Positions 17,031 through 26,649 of a stretch of 64,000 nucleotides of DNA are shown here, in pieces. The notes beneath the pieces were generated by a model that saw nothing but the letters and a program-made list of their open reading frames with translations, did no database searches and was not told the DNA's origin. The stretch comes from Blautia sp. GTDB lineage: Bacteria; Bacillota; Clostridia; Lachnospirales; Lachnospiraceae. The DNA lies in NCBI GenBank assembly GCA_022770365.1, contig JALEHU010000006.1:1-64000 (forward strand), read 5' to 3'. Made by a program: the position numbers and the translations under genes. Position 1 is the first letter of the stretch. Each line of letters begins with the position of its first letter.

Positions 17031-19331
17031 GTGGGAAAACGCCCGATGTGTCTTGTCTGCATACTTCTGGCGGCTGTTTTATGTTTTGCAGACTGGCTGG
17101 GGATTTCTTTTGTTCGGGGAAATCCCCTTCCGGAAGCGCTGCAGGCATGGATCAAAAGCCATCCGGATGCTGTGATCTTCGGGGAGGTACAGCAATGTGC
17201 AGAAACAGAAAATTCCCAGTCTATCTATCTCAAAAATGTTTCTTTGCTGCTGACGTCAGAAAGGGCAGAGAAGTCTGAAAAATTATCAAGTCAAAAAGTT
17301 TCCATTGAAAATGTAAGAGTATTTTTAAAAAAAGAAAGTGTCATGGAGAAAATTCCTGCGGGGACATTTCTGAAGGTGTCCGGCAGGCTGGTTCGTGTGC
17401 CTGAAACGAGGAATCCCGGAGAATTTGACAGTCAGCAATATTATGCCTGCAGGCATATTTACTATTACCTGAAAGAGGGGGTGATTGAGGAAAAATCGGA
17501 ATCTTTTTCTGCATATCTGCAAGGTCTTCTGAACATAAGAGAGCGTTTGGCGGATATTTTTGAGAATGCTGCAGGATCAGACGCTCCGGTGTTTGAAGCA
17601 ATGGTGCTCGGAGAAAAAAGCAGCCTGGAAGATGAAACAAAAATACGTTATCAGATGGCGGGAATGATTCATATTCTGGCGATTTCAGGAATGCATATCA
17701 GCCTTCTGGGAGAAGGAGTAAACCGTCTTTTGAAGAAAGCAGGATTTGGGATTTTTATATCCGGCATGCTTTCTCTGGGCCTGATGGTGCAGTATGGAAT
17801 GATGACAGGCGGGAGTGTGGCTGCCATGCGTGCGGTGTGTATGTTCCTGATGTCTATGGGAGCACAGCTTCTTGGAAGATGTTATGACAGCCTGAATGCT
17901 CTTGGTCTTTCTGCGCTGATCCTGCTTCTGAATGCTCCTGCAAATCTGTACAGCAGCGGATTTTTGCTGTCCTTTGGAGCGGTGCTGGGAATCCGTACGG
18001 GAGCTGTTTTCACCGGATTAGCCGGAACAAAAAACAAGATCCTGTCAGCATTGATCTCATCTGTGTCAGTGCAGATGGCAACACTTCCGGTAATGCTTTA
18101 TTTTTACGGGGAAGTTTCTGTGATCGGGGTTTTTCTGAATCTTCTGGTACTGCCTACGGTGGGGATTGTACTTGCCAGCGGTGCTCTTGGCGGACTTGCG
18201 GGCCTTTTCAGCATGAAAGCAGCCGGTATCTTACTGGTTCCGGGAAGAATACTGCTGTTATTGTATGATACCTGTTGTGAAGCGGCGGGAAAACTGCCCT
18301 GGTGTACCTGGATCGGCGGGCAGCCAAAGCTCTGGCAGGCGGGAATTTATTACGGGTTGTTTTTTGCTGCGCTGTTTACTGCAAAATGGTATGCTCGCAG
18401 AAAAGAAAGCAGACATTTCCGCCGGGATGCCGGAATTTTGTGTGCGGTTTTGATTTCTGCCGGCGTTTTTATCCTGGGATGGCATTATGAACAGGGACTT
18501 ACAATTACCTGTCTGGATGTGGGGCAGGGAGACGGAATTGTTCTGGAAACTTCCGAAGGGTATGATTTCCTGATTGACGGCGGCAGCAGCAGCAAATCTA
18601 AAATTGGACAGTATCAGATCCTTCCTTATCTGAAAAGCCGGGGAATTTCCTGTCTGGATGGAATTCTGGTATCCCATACGGATAATGATCACATCAGCGG
18701 TATCACAGAATTGCTGGATCTTATGGAAAACGGGCTCACGGGAATCCGTGCAGAAAAGCTGATCCTGCCTGGATGGACAGAGAAAAATGAAGCATATGAG
18801 GAGCTGGAACAGAAAGCTTTGGGGTGCGGCATGGATGTGATATATGGAAACTGTGGTGATGTGCTGCAGGCCGGCAGGATGAAAATCCTTTTTCTGGCGC
18901 CGGGAAATAAAAGCTCACTGAATGATGAACTGGATATAAATGAGGAAGGTATGGTATGGGAAGTAAGATATGGTAATTTTCGGGGACTATTTACCGGAGA
19001 TATCGGGGAGGAAGCAGAGGGAAATCTTCTGCCTCTTCTGTCGGATGTGGATTTTCTGAAAGTTGCCCATCATGGTTCCCGCTATTCCACGGGAATGGCT
19101 TTCCTGGAAAAGGTTCGGCCGGAGCTTGGGGTGATTTCCTGTTCTTCCACAAATATATATGGACATCCTTCGCAGGAAACCATAGAAAGACTGCGGATCA
19201 TCGGATGTCAGGTGGAATATACTATGAAGAGCGGAGCTGTGAAAATCTGGACTGATGGACAGAAAAAGTCTGTGACAAGATGGATCAGCCGGAAACAGGA
19301 TGAGCGTCATGAGAAAAATATATGTACATAA
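17031..19331 (+). CDS. comEC: ComEC/Rec2 DNA internalization protein
   Basis: Competence domain HILAISGMHISLLGEG; metallo-beta-lactamase-like LDVGQGDGIVLETSEG..DGG and SHTDNDHISG; GTG start. Confidence 0.93.
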   Translation: MGKRPMCLVCILLAAVLCFADWLGISFVRGNPLPEALQAWIKSHPDAVIFGEVQQCAETENSQSIYLKNVSLLLTSERAEKSEKLSSQKVSIENVRVFLKKESVMEKIPAGTFLKVSGRLVRVPETRNPGEFDSQQYYACRHIYYYLKEGVIEEKSESFSAYLQGLLNIRERLADIFENAAGSDAPVFEAMVLGEKSSLEDETKIRYQMAGMIHILAISGMHISLLGEGVNRLLKKAGFGIFISGMLSLGLMVQYGMMTGGSVAAMRAVCMFLMSMGAQLLGRCYDSLNALGLSALILLLNAPANLYSSGFLLSFGAVLGIRTGAVFTGLAGTKNKILSALISSVSVQMATLPVMLYFYGEVSVIGVFLNLLVLPTVGIVLASGALGGLAGLFSMKAAGILLVPGRILLLLYDTCCEAAGKLPWCTWIGGQPKLWQAGIYYGLFFAALFTAKWYARRKESRHFRRDAGILCAVLISAGVFILGWHYEQGLTITCLDVGQGDGIVLETSEGYDFLIDGGSSSKSKIGQYQILPYLKSRGISCLDGILVSHTDNDHISGITELLDLMENGLTGIRAEKLILPGWTEKNEAYEELEQKALGCGMDVIYGNCGDVLQAGRMKILFLAPGNKSSLNDELDINEEGMVWEVRYGNFRGLFTGDIGEEAEGNLLPLLSDVDFLKVAHHGSRYSTGMAFLEKVRPELGVISCSSTNIYGHPSQETIERLRIIGCQVEYTMKSGAVKIWTDGQKKSVTRWISRKQDERHEKNICT

Positions 19332-19423
19332 GCCTGCAGTGTATGCTAAAATGAGCATGGCAATGGATACAGACAACTGTTCTGAGAATAGTGAATAGAA
19401 AACTACAGGAGTGAGTCCGAGAC

Positions 19424-20422
19424 GTGAAGACAATACAGGAAGACATTAAAACAGGGAATTTTAAACAGGCATATCTCTTATTCGGGGAGGAGGCTTACCT
19501 GAAACAGCAGTATAAGCAGAAGCTTTTGGATGCTCTGAATCCGGATGGGGATACGATGAATTTCAGCCGCTATGAGGGCAAAGGGATAGAAGTGAAGGGA
19601 ATCATTGACCTATGCGAGACAATGCCTTTCTTTGCGGATCACAGGGTAATCCTTCTGGAGGATACCGGCTTTTTTAAGAATAAATGTGAGGAACTTGCAG
19701 ATTATATAAAAGAGCTGCCGGATTATATGATACTCATCTTTGCGGAATCAGAGGTGGATAAACGCAGCAGAATGTATAAAGCCGTAAAAAGTGCCGGCCG
19801 TGTTGTGGAGTTTGCCAGACAGGATGAAAAAATGCTGATGCGGTGGGCCGTTGGTGTGCTGGCAAAAGAGGGCAAAAAAATCACACAGAGGGATATGGAG
19901 CTTCTTTTGACCAAAACCGGTACTGATATGGGAAATCTCCGCATGGAGCTGGAAAAGCTGATTACTTATACATGGGGAAGAGACGTGATTACTGCCGGGG
20001 ATATTGAAGAAGTCTGTACGACTCAGACTCAGAATAAGATTTTTGACATGGTGCGCGCAGTCACGGAGAAAAATCAGAAGCGGGCGCTGGATCTGTATTA
20101 TGATCTTCTTACTTTGAAGGAGCCGCCTATGAGAATTCTGTTCCTTCTGGCAAAACAGTACCGTCAGATGTTTCTGGCAAAACAGCTTTCCGGTGAGGGC
20201 GCTTCGCAGAACGAAATCATGTCAAGACTTGGAGTTCCGGCTTTTGCGGTGAGAAATATTCTGGCCTGTGCAAGATCCTATTCTCTGGAGGAGCTTGAGG
20301 AAGCGGTGAATGATTTTGTTGATGCGGAAGAGGCTGTGAAGACAGGACGTCTGGGAGACGTGCTGAGTGTGGAGCTGCTGATCATCAAATACAGCTCTGC
20401 AAAAGACAGGACGGTTGTATAA
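19424..20422 (+). CDS. holA: DNA polymerase III subunit delta
   Basis: FKQAYLLFGEEAYLKQQYKQKL N-terminus; position between comEC and rpsT; GTG start. Confidence 0.9.
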   Translation: MKTIQEDIKTGNFKQAYLLFGEEAYLKQQYKQKLLDALNPDGDTMNFSRYEGKGIEVKGIIDLCETMPFFADHRVILLEDTGFFKNKCEELADYIKELPDYMILIFAESEVDKRSRMYKAVKSAGRVVEFARQDEKMLMRWAVGVLAKEGKKITQRDMELLLTKTGTDMGNLRMELEKLITYTWGRDVITAGDIEEVCTTQTQNKIFDMVRAVTEKNQKRALDLYYDLLTLKEPPMRILFLLAKQYRQMFLAKQLSGEGASQNEIMSRLGVPAFAVRNILACARSYSLEELEEAVNDFVDAEEAVKTGRLGDVLSVELLIIKYSSAKDRTVV

Positions 20423-20432
20423 AGAAAAAAAA

Positions 20433-20458
20433 GACAGTCACTGACGGTTGTGACTGTC
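20433..20458. terminator. Bidirectional terminator between convergent holA and rpsT
   Basis: GACAGTCAC-tgacggtt-GTGACTGTC flanked by A-run and TCTTT. Confidence 0.8.
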
Positions 20459-20501
20459 TCTTTAATTATAAGCTTATAATTAAAAAATAGAAATTCGTCT
20501 A

Positions 20502-20765
20502 TTAGCCGATGCTGTTAACGGCTTTTGTTAAACGGGAAACTTTTCTTGCGCAGTTGTTTTTGTGATAAACACCTTTGGAAGTTGCTTTGCTGATAGTGGA
20601 GATTGCATTTGTTAATGCAGCCTGTGCAGCTTCCTTATCCTTGTTTTCTACTGCAACTTCAACTTTCTTAATGGAAGTCTTAACAGCGGAACGGATAGCT
20701 TTGTTTCTCGCAGCTTTGGTTCTGTTAACTAAAATTCTTTTTTTAGCAGATTTGATGTTAGCCAA
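20502..20765 (-). CDS. rpsT: 30S ribosomal protein S20, TTG start
   Basis: (M)ANIKSAKKRILVNRTKAARNKAIRS; minus strand GGAGG-8 nt-TTG GCT AAC. Confidence 0.94.
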   Translation of the reverse strand: MANIKSAKKRILVNRTKAARNKAIRSAVKTSIKKVEVAVENKDKEAAQAALTNAISTISKATSKGVYHKNNCARKVSRLTKAVNSIG

Positions 20766-21008
20766 TTTGTACACCTCCAATTCAGGGTAATAATAAAGTG
20801 TTCGACGCAGGAACAGACACGGGCGCCCCTGCGAACATGCTTATACAGTTTAGTATAAATCACAGGGAATGTCAATACATATTTCCGTAAAAATCGTAAA
20901 AACTTATAACTGAAGAAGCGCAATTGTTCAGCGGGCAGCATCGGTGAAAGTCCTGAACAGATATAAGAAAACGATAAGTGAATGCCGAAGATTTTGGAGG
21001 ATGAGATT

Positions 21009-21917
21009 ATGAGGGAAAATTACAGAGTCAGAACAGACCTGGCACTGGAGACGACAGAGCGTTTTGCACAGGAACATGTGGAAATACGAGGAGTGGAAGT
21101 CAAGGAAGATTACAATGAAGAAAAGGATATCCGCACGACAGTTGTGCGGATACGTACGGAAAACGGAGCCAAAGCCATGGGAAGGCCTCAGGGGCATTAT
21201 ATTACAATTGAAGCCCCGAATCTGTCAATTCCGGATGAGGATTATCACAGGGAAATCTCCGAGGAAGTGGCAAGACATCTGCGACAGCTGATCGATCTTG
21301 GCAGTGAGAAATCGATTCTCGTGGTGGGATTGGGAAACAAGGCGATTACTGCGGATTCTCTGGGCCCTCATGTAGTGGAAAATCTCCGTATGACTCGTCA
21401 TATTATCCGGGAATATGGTCTGAAAGGAGTGGGAGAGGAAAAAATGCACCGCACCAGCGGAATCATTCCCGGAGTGATGGCACAGACAGGAATGGAAACG
21501 TCGGAGATTGTAGAGGGGATTGTAGGTGAGACAAAACCGGATGTGGTGATTGCCATTGATGCGCTGGCAGCGCGCAGTGTGAAAAGGCTGAACAGAACGA
21601 TCCAGATCACCGATACCGGGATCCACCCCGGTTCCGGTGTGGGAAATCACAGAATCGGTCTGACGGAAGATAATCTGCAGGTAAAAGTGATCGGTATCGG
21701 TGTGCCGACGGTGGTGGATGCTGCGACGATCGTACATGATTCCATGGCACATTTGCTGGACGCGCTGGATGAGGCGGAGCAGAAAGAATTTCTGGAGGAG
21801 ATGATTTCGCCTCATCTTCACAGCATGTTCGTAACACCAAAAGATGTGGATGAAACAGTAAAATATCTGAGTTTCACTATTTCGGAAGGTTTGAATCTGG
21901 CTTTTTCAGAGGTGTAA
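21009..21917 (+). CDS. gpr: GPR endopeptidase (germination protease)
   Basis: YRVRTDLALE; VVGLGNKAITADSLGP; synteny with spoIIP; ggagg RBS before ATG at 21009. Confidence 0.93.
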   Translation: MRENYRVRTDLALETTERFAQEHVEIRGVEVKEDYNEEKDIRTTVVRIRTENGAKAMGRPQGHYITIEAPNLSIPDEDYHREISEEVARHLRQLIDLGSEKSILVVGLGNKAITADSLGPHVVENLRMTRHIIREYGLKGVGEEKMHRTSGIIPGVMAQTGMETSEIVEGIVGETKPDVVIAIDALAARSVKRLNRTIQITDTGIHPGSGVGNHRIGLTEDNLQVKVIGIGVPTVVDAATIVHDSMAHLLDALDEAEQKEFLEEMISPHLHSMFVTPKDVDETVKYLSFTISEGLNLAFSEV

Positions 21918-22001
21918 AAAGAAATGCTGTAAATCTGGTTGTCCAAAACTTAGTATAATCTTCTGGAAACTGTCATAGGATACCTTGAAAGAGGTGATCA
22001 T

Positions 22002-23210
22002 GTGACGAACTTCCAGAAGGCATGCTGCGTGATATTGAGCCTGTGTTTCTTTGCTGTGCTGGCACTGGCACCGGAGCCTTTTTATCTGAAAGAAAATTTG
22101 TTCAGACAGTTTCCGCTGTACTGCTTCCTGGAACGAGAGGCAGAAAGCGTGTCTCAGAGGGAAGACCCTGAAACAACAGAAAGAATCGTAGCCCGCAATG
22201 CAGAATATCTGGCTGGACAGATTCTGAAAGAAAATGGAGAGAGTGCTCAGGAGAATCCGGATGCCTTAAAGGAAGAGAAACCGCAGGAAACCGCTGGAAA
22301 GCCCGGCAGGAAATCTTCAGAAGAAGAAGCTGTGACGGATACAGAATCGGAATCGCCTGCAGAAGAAACTGTATCGAATATTGAAACGGAATCTCTGTCA
22401 GAAGAAGCTGCACCTCATCCGGAGGTGGATCTTTCAGCAGAAGCGCTGGCAGATTATGATTACCTGCTTGGACAGTTCTTTATTGTGGATTCCAATACAG
22501 CTGCCAGCCCTGAGCAATTGAACGCAGCCCGTTTTTTGTCAGAAGATCTTACCATAAACGAGGATTCTTCGCAGCCGCAGATTCTGATCTATCACAGTCA
22601 CAGTCAGGAAACATTTGCGGACTCCAGAGAAGGTGTGCAGGAGGATACCATTGTGGGGGTTGGCGCTTATCTGACGGAGCTTCTTACGGAGAATTACGGA
22701 TATAACGTCATTCATGTAACGGAAACCTTTGATATTGTGGATGGAGAAATCGACCGGAGCCGTTCCTATGATTTCGCCCGGGAGTATGTAGAACAGGTTC
22801 TGGAGGAAAATCCATCGATTGAAGTTATCATAGATCTTCACAGGGACGGCGTTCCGGATGACCGCCGCCTGGTCACGGAAATCAATGGAAAAGATACAGC
22901 CCAGATTATGTTTTATAACGGATTGAGCTACACAGTGAACAATGGACCTGTTGAGTATCTCCCCAATCCGTATATACAGGATAATCTGGCTTTTTCGTTT
23001 CAGCTGGAATATCAGGCAGCCATGTATTATCCGGCTTTTTACAGGGGAATTTATCTGGCAGGTCTGCGCTATAATCTGCATCTTCTGCCCAAGGCGCTTC
23101 TTCTTGAGGCCGGTGCACAGAACAATACGATTCAGGAAGTAAAAAATGCCATGGAGCCTTTTGCTGATATTCTCAACAAAGTTCTTTCCGGAACAGGTGA
23201 AATTTGGTAA
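22002..23210 (+). CDS. spoIIP: Stage II sporulation protein P
   Basis: ILIYHSHSQETFADS, IDLHRDGV, LLLEAGAQNNTIQEVKNAMEPFADIL; GTG start. Confidence 0.93.
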   Translation: MTNFQKACCVILSLCFFAVLALAPEPFYLKENLFRQFPLYCFLEREAESVSQREDPETTERIVARNAEYLAGQILKENGESAQENPDALKEEKPQETAGKPGRKSSEEEAVTDTESESPAEETVSNIETESLSEEAAPHPEVDLSAEALADYDYLLGQFFIVDSNTAASPEQLNAARFLSEDLTINEDSSQPQILIYHSHSQETFADSREGVQEDTIVGVGAYLTELLTENYGYNVIHVTETFDIVDGEIDRSRSYDFAREYVEQVLEENPSIEVIIDLHRDGVPDDRRLVTEINGKDTAQIMFYNGLSYTVNNGPVEYLPNPYIQDNLAFSFQLEYQAAMYYPAFYRGIYLAGLRYNLHLLPKALLLEAGAQNNTIQEVKNAMEPFADILNKVLSGTGEIW

Positions 23211-23246
23211 AATATTACAAACATGAGTTCGATTATCATAAACCCG

Positions 23247-23276
23247 ATGACAAATCCAATGAGTTTATGCTATAAT
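23247..23276 (+). promoter_or_regulatory. Candidate promoter upstream of lepA
   Basis: ATGACA-18 nt-TATAAT. Confidence 0.45.
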
Positions 23277-23371
23277 AGCGCAAGATGTGATATCGGAGAA
23301 ATAGGAAAGTTATTTGGTGTAGTTATTTCGAAACCGATGTACTATGAGAAGACAAGAGGAGGAAGGTCTTA

Positions 23372-25180
23372 ATGACAGACCAGAGTAAAATTCGTAATTT
23401 TTGTATTATTGCACATATTGACCATGGTAAATCTACCCTTGCAGACAGGATTATTGAGATGACCGGACTGCTGACAGAGCGTGAAATGCAGTCACAGGTG
23501 CTGGATAATATGGAACTGGAGCGTGAGCGCGGCATAACGATCAAATCTCAGGCTGTACGTATTGTTTATAAAGCCAGAGACGGGGAAGAGTATATATTTA
23601 ATCTGATTGATACACCGGGACATGTGGATTTTAATTATGAGGTTTCCAGGAGCCTTGCCGCATGTGACGGGGCGGTCCTTGTAGTGGATGCTGCCCAGGG
23701 AATCGAGGCCCAGACACTTGCCAATGTTTATATGGCCCTGGATCATGATCTGGATGTCATTCCTGTGATCAATAAGATCGACCTGCCAAGTGCGGATCCG
23801 GAGAGAGTGATTAATGAAATCGAGGATGTCATCGGGCTGGAGGCACAGGATGCACCGCGCATTTCTGCCAAAACCGGACTGAATGTGGAAGATGTTCTTG
23901 AAGAGATCGTGGCGAAAATCCCTGCTCCGTCAGGAGATGCAGATGCTCCGCTGAAGGCGCTGATCTTTGACTCTGTCTACGATTCCTATAAGGGTGTTAT
24001 TGTATTCTGCCGCCTGATGGATGGACGTGTGAAAAAGGGAACTCCTATCCGCATGATGGCTACCGGATTTACGACAGAAGTTGTGGAAGTGGGGTACTTT
24101 GGCGCAGGTCAGTTTATTCCCTGTGAAGAGCTGACTGCAGGTATGGTTGGTTATATTACAGCAAGTATTAAGAATGTGAGAGATACCCGTGTGGGTGATA
24201 CGATTACAGACAATTCCAATCCATGTGCGCAGGCTCTTCCGGGATATAAGAAGGTCAATCCTATGGTTTACTGCGGATTGTATCCTGCGGATGGTGCGAA
24301 ATACGGTGATCTTCGTGACGCACTGGAGAAGCTGCAGTTAAATGACGCTTCCCTGTTTTATGAGCCGGAGACTTCCGTGGCTCTGGGCTTTGGCTTCCGC
24401 TGCGGATTCCTCGGACTGCTTCATCTGGAGATTATCCAGGAACGTCTGGAAAGAGAGTACAATCTTGACCTGGTAACAACAGCCCCCAGTGTTATTTACA
24501 AAGTTTACAAGACCAACGGTGAAGTGATCGATCTGACAAATCCGACCAATCTTCCGGATCCGTCTGAAATCGAATATATGGAAGAACCTATGGTCAATGC
24601 CGAGATCATGGTTACGACAGAGTTTATCGGTGCGATCATGGATCTCTGCCAGGAGCGCAGAGGCCAGTACGGCGGAATGGATTATATGGAAGAAACAAGG
24701 GCTCTTTTGAAATATAAGCTGCCTTTGAATGAGATCATTTATGACTTTTTTGATGCGTTGAAATCCCGTTCAAGAGGATATGCATCTCTGGATTATGAGC
24801 TGTGCGGCTATGAACGCAGTGAACTGGTAAAACTGGATATTCTGGTCAACAGAGAAGAAGTGGATGCTCTGTCCTTTATTGTACATGCGGATACTGCATA
24901 CGAGAGGGGCCGTAAGATGTGCGAGAAGCTGAAGGAAGAAATTCCGCGTCAGCTGTTTGAGATCCCTATTCAGGCGGCTATCGGCAGCAAGATCATTGCC
25001 AGGGAAACTGTGAAAGCCATGCGCAAGGACGTGCTTGCCAAGTGTTATGGCGGTGATATTACCCGTAAGAAGAAACTTCTGGAGAAACAGAAGGAAGGTA
25101 AGAAACGTATGCGTCAGGTGGGAAATGTGGAAATCCCGCAGAAAGCTTTCATGAGTGTGCTGAAGCTGGATGATAAGTAA
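23372..25180 (+). CDS. lepA: Elongation factor 4 (LepA)
   Basis: [14 protein letters not shown] GTPase; full-length 602 aa EF4 signature. Confidence 0.97.
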   Translation: MTDQSKIRNFCIIAHIDHGKSTLADRIIEMTGLLTEREMQSQVLDNMELERERGITIKSQAVRIVYKARDGEEYIFNLIDTPGHVDFNYEVSRSLAACDGAVLVVDAAQGIEAQTLANVYMALDHDLDVIPVINKIDLPSADPERVINEIEDVIGLEAQDAPRISAKTGLNVEDVLEEIVAKIPAPSGDADAPLKALIFDSVYDSYKGVIVFCRLMDGRVKKGTPIRMMATGFTTEVVEVGYFGAGQFIPCEELTAGMVGYITASIKNVRDTRVGDTITDNSNPCAQALPGYKKVNPMVYCGLYPADGAKYGDLRDALEKLQLNDASLFYEPETSVALGFGFRCGFLGLLHLEIIQERLEREYNLDLVTTAPSVIYKVYKTNGEVIDLTNPTNLPDPSEIEYMEEPMVNAEIMVTTEFIGAIMDLCQERRGQYGGMDYMEETRALLKYKLPLNEIIYDFFDALKSRSRGYASLDYELCGYERSELVKLDILVNREEVDALSFIVHADTAYERGRKMCEKLKEEIPRQLFEIPIQAAIGSKIIARETVKAMRKDVLAKCYGGDITRKKKLLEKQKEGKKRMRQVGNVEIPQKAFMSVLKLDDK

Positions 25181-25190
25181 GGAGCTGCCG

Positions 25191-25421
25191 ATGAAGATAA
25201 AATACGCAAGAAGAATTCTGCTGGCTGCAGTCCTTACCGCCTGCAGCATGGTTTCCGGCTGTGGATGCGGCAAAGAAAAGGATCCGGAAGGGCAGCAGGT
25301 ACTGGAGATTACCATTACTCCGGAACCGACGCCAACGCCTGATCCGTCAGAAATAAACCCTGAGGCAGTTGTAACGAATGGCAGTTTGATGATGGTGAAT
25401 GAATATCTGGCAGGAGAATAA
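25191..25421 (+). CDS. Small Pro/Thr-rich lipoprotein
   Basis: MKIKYARRILLAAVLTACSMVSGCGCGKEKD..TPEPTPTPDPSE: signal peptide, lipobox VSGC, short linker-like region. Confidence 0.65.
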   Translation: MKIKYARRILLAAVLTACSMVSGCGCGKEKDPEGQQVLEITITPEPTPTPDPSEINPEAVVTNGSLMMVNEYLAGE

Positions 25422-25425
25422 ACAG

Positions 25426-26580
25426 ATGCCGACAACAGAATCAGCAGTAAAGGGGATATATGTACCGCTTGAAATTTATGTGCATATCCCTTTCTGTGTG
25501 AAAAAATGTGATTATTGTGATTTTCTGTCGGGACCTGCTGACAGGAAACAGCAGAGAGCCTATGTGCAGGCTCTTCTGGCGGAAATCAATGGACTGCCGT
25601 CTTCACAAGGATACGAAGTGGTTTCTGTCTTTTTTGGCGGAGGAACTCCTTCTGTGATCGAAGAGTGGCAGATCAGAGAAATTCTGCTTAAATTAAAAAA
25701 GAAATTTTATTTTTCCCCGGATGCCGAGGTTACGATTGAGGCGAATCCGGGGACTTTAACGAGGAAAAAACTGGAAACCTACCGCAGTGCAGGTATCAAT
25801 CGTCTGAGCCTGGGATTACAGTCAGCAGACAATGGGGAACTTCGGGAACTGGGAAGAATTCATACGTACGAAGAATTCCTGGACAGTTATTTTCCTGCGC
25901 GGGAAGCCGGCTTTGACAACATCAATGTGGATCTGATGTTTGCCATTCCCGGACAGAACTGTGAGCGATGGGAACGTACTCTGCGGACTGCTGCAGAGCT
26001 TGGGTCGGAACATATTTCCGCTTACAGTCTGATCGTGGAAGAAGGAACTCCATTTGCCGCGAGAAATCTGGATCTGCCTGATGAAGATACAGAATACAGA
26101 ATGTATGAAGACACGGCCGGAATTCTGGAGGAATACGGATACCGTCAGTATGAAATTTCCAATTATGCCATGCCCGGACGGGAGTGTCGTCATAATACCG
26201 GCTATTGGAAACGTACGGAATATCTGGGGATCGGCCTTGGGGCGGCTTCACTGTACAGGAATATGCGGTTCTCCAATACATCTGATATGAAGGAATATCT
26301 TGCGGCAGCCGGTGAACCGGAGAAAATCCGCAAAGACATCCGGCATCTGACGGAAAAAGATCAGATGGAAGAATTTATGTTCCTTGGACTTCGTATGACA
26401 GAAGGAATCCGAATAGAGGATTTTGACAGCTGCTTCAGTAAAACACTGGAAGAAGTATACGCAGAGGTGCTGACGAAATATGAATCTCTGGGATTCCTTG
26501 AAAATAAAGACGGCTTCTGGCGCTTTACCCGTAAAGGAATTCATGTAAGCAATTCGATACTGTCGGATTTTTTATTTTGA
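25426..26580 (+). CDS. hemW: Radical SAM heme chaperone HemW-like
   Basis: IYVHIPFCVKKCDYCDF CxxxCxxC motif; FFGGGTPS; downstream of lepA. Confidence 0.92.
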   Translation: MPTTESAVKGIYVPLEIYVHIPFCVKKCDYCDFLSGPADRKQQRAYVQALLAEINGLPSSQGYEVVSVFFGGGTPSVIEEWQIREILLKLKKKFYFSPDAEVTIEANPGTLTRKKLETYRSAGINRLSLGLQSADNGELRELGRIHTYEEFLDSYFPAREAGFDNINVDLMFAIPGQNCERWERTLRTAAELGSEHISAYSLIVEEGTPFAARNLDLPDEDTEYRMYEDTAGILEEYGYRQYEISNYAMPGRECRHNTGYWKRTEYLGIGLGAASLYRNMRFSNTSDMKEYLAAAGEPEKIRKDIRHLTEKDQMEEFMFLGLRMTEGIRIEDFDSCFSKTLEEVYAEVLTKYESLGFLENKDGFWRFTRKGIHVSNSILSDFLF

Positions 26581-26586
26581 TATAAA

Positions 26587-26623
26587 GATGTACCAGGGTT
26601 AAAATACTTTTAACCCAAACATC
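26587..26623 (+). terminator. Hairpin between hemW and uvrA (terminator or leader structure)
   Basis: GGGTTAAAA-TAC-TTTTAACCC inside GATGT/ACATC outer stem; weak U-tract. Confidence 0.4.
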
Positions 26624-26649
26624 CTTTAGATGGAGGAATGGAGGAGCAA

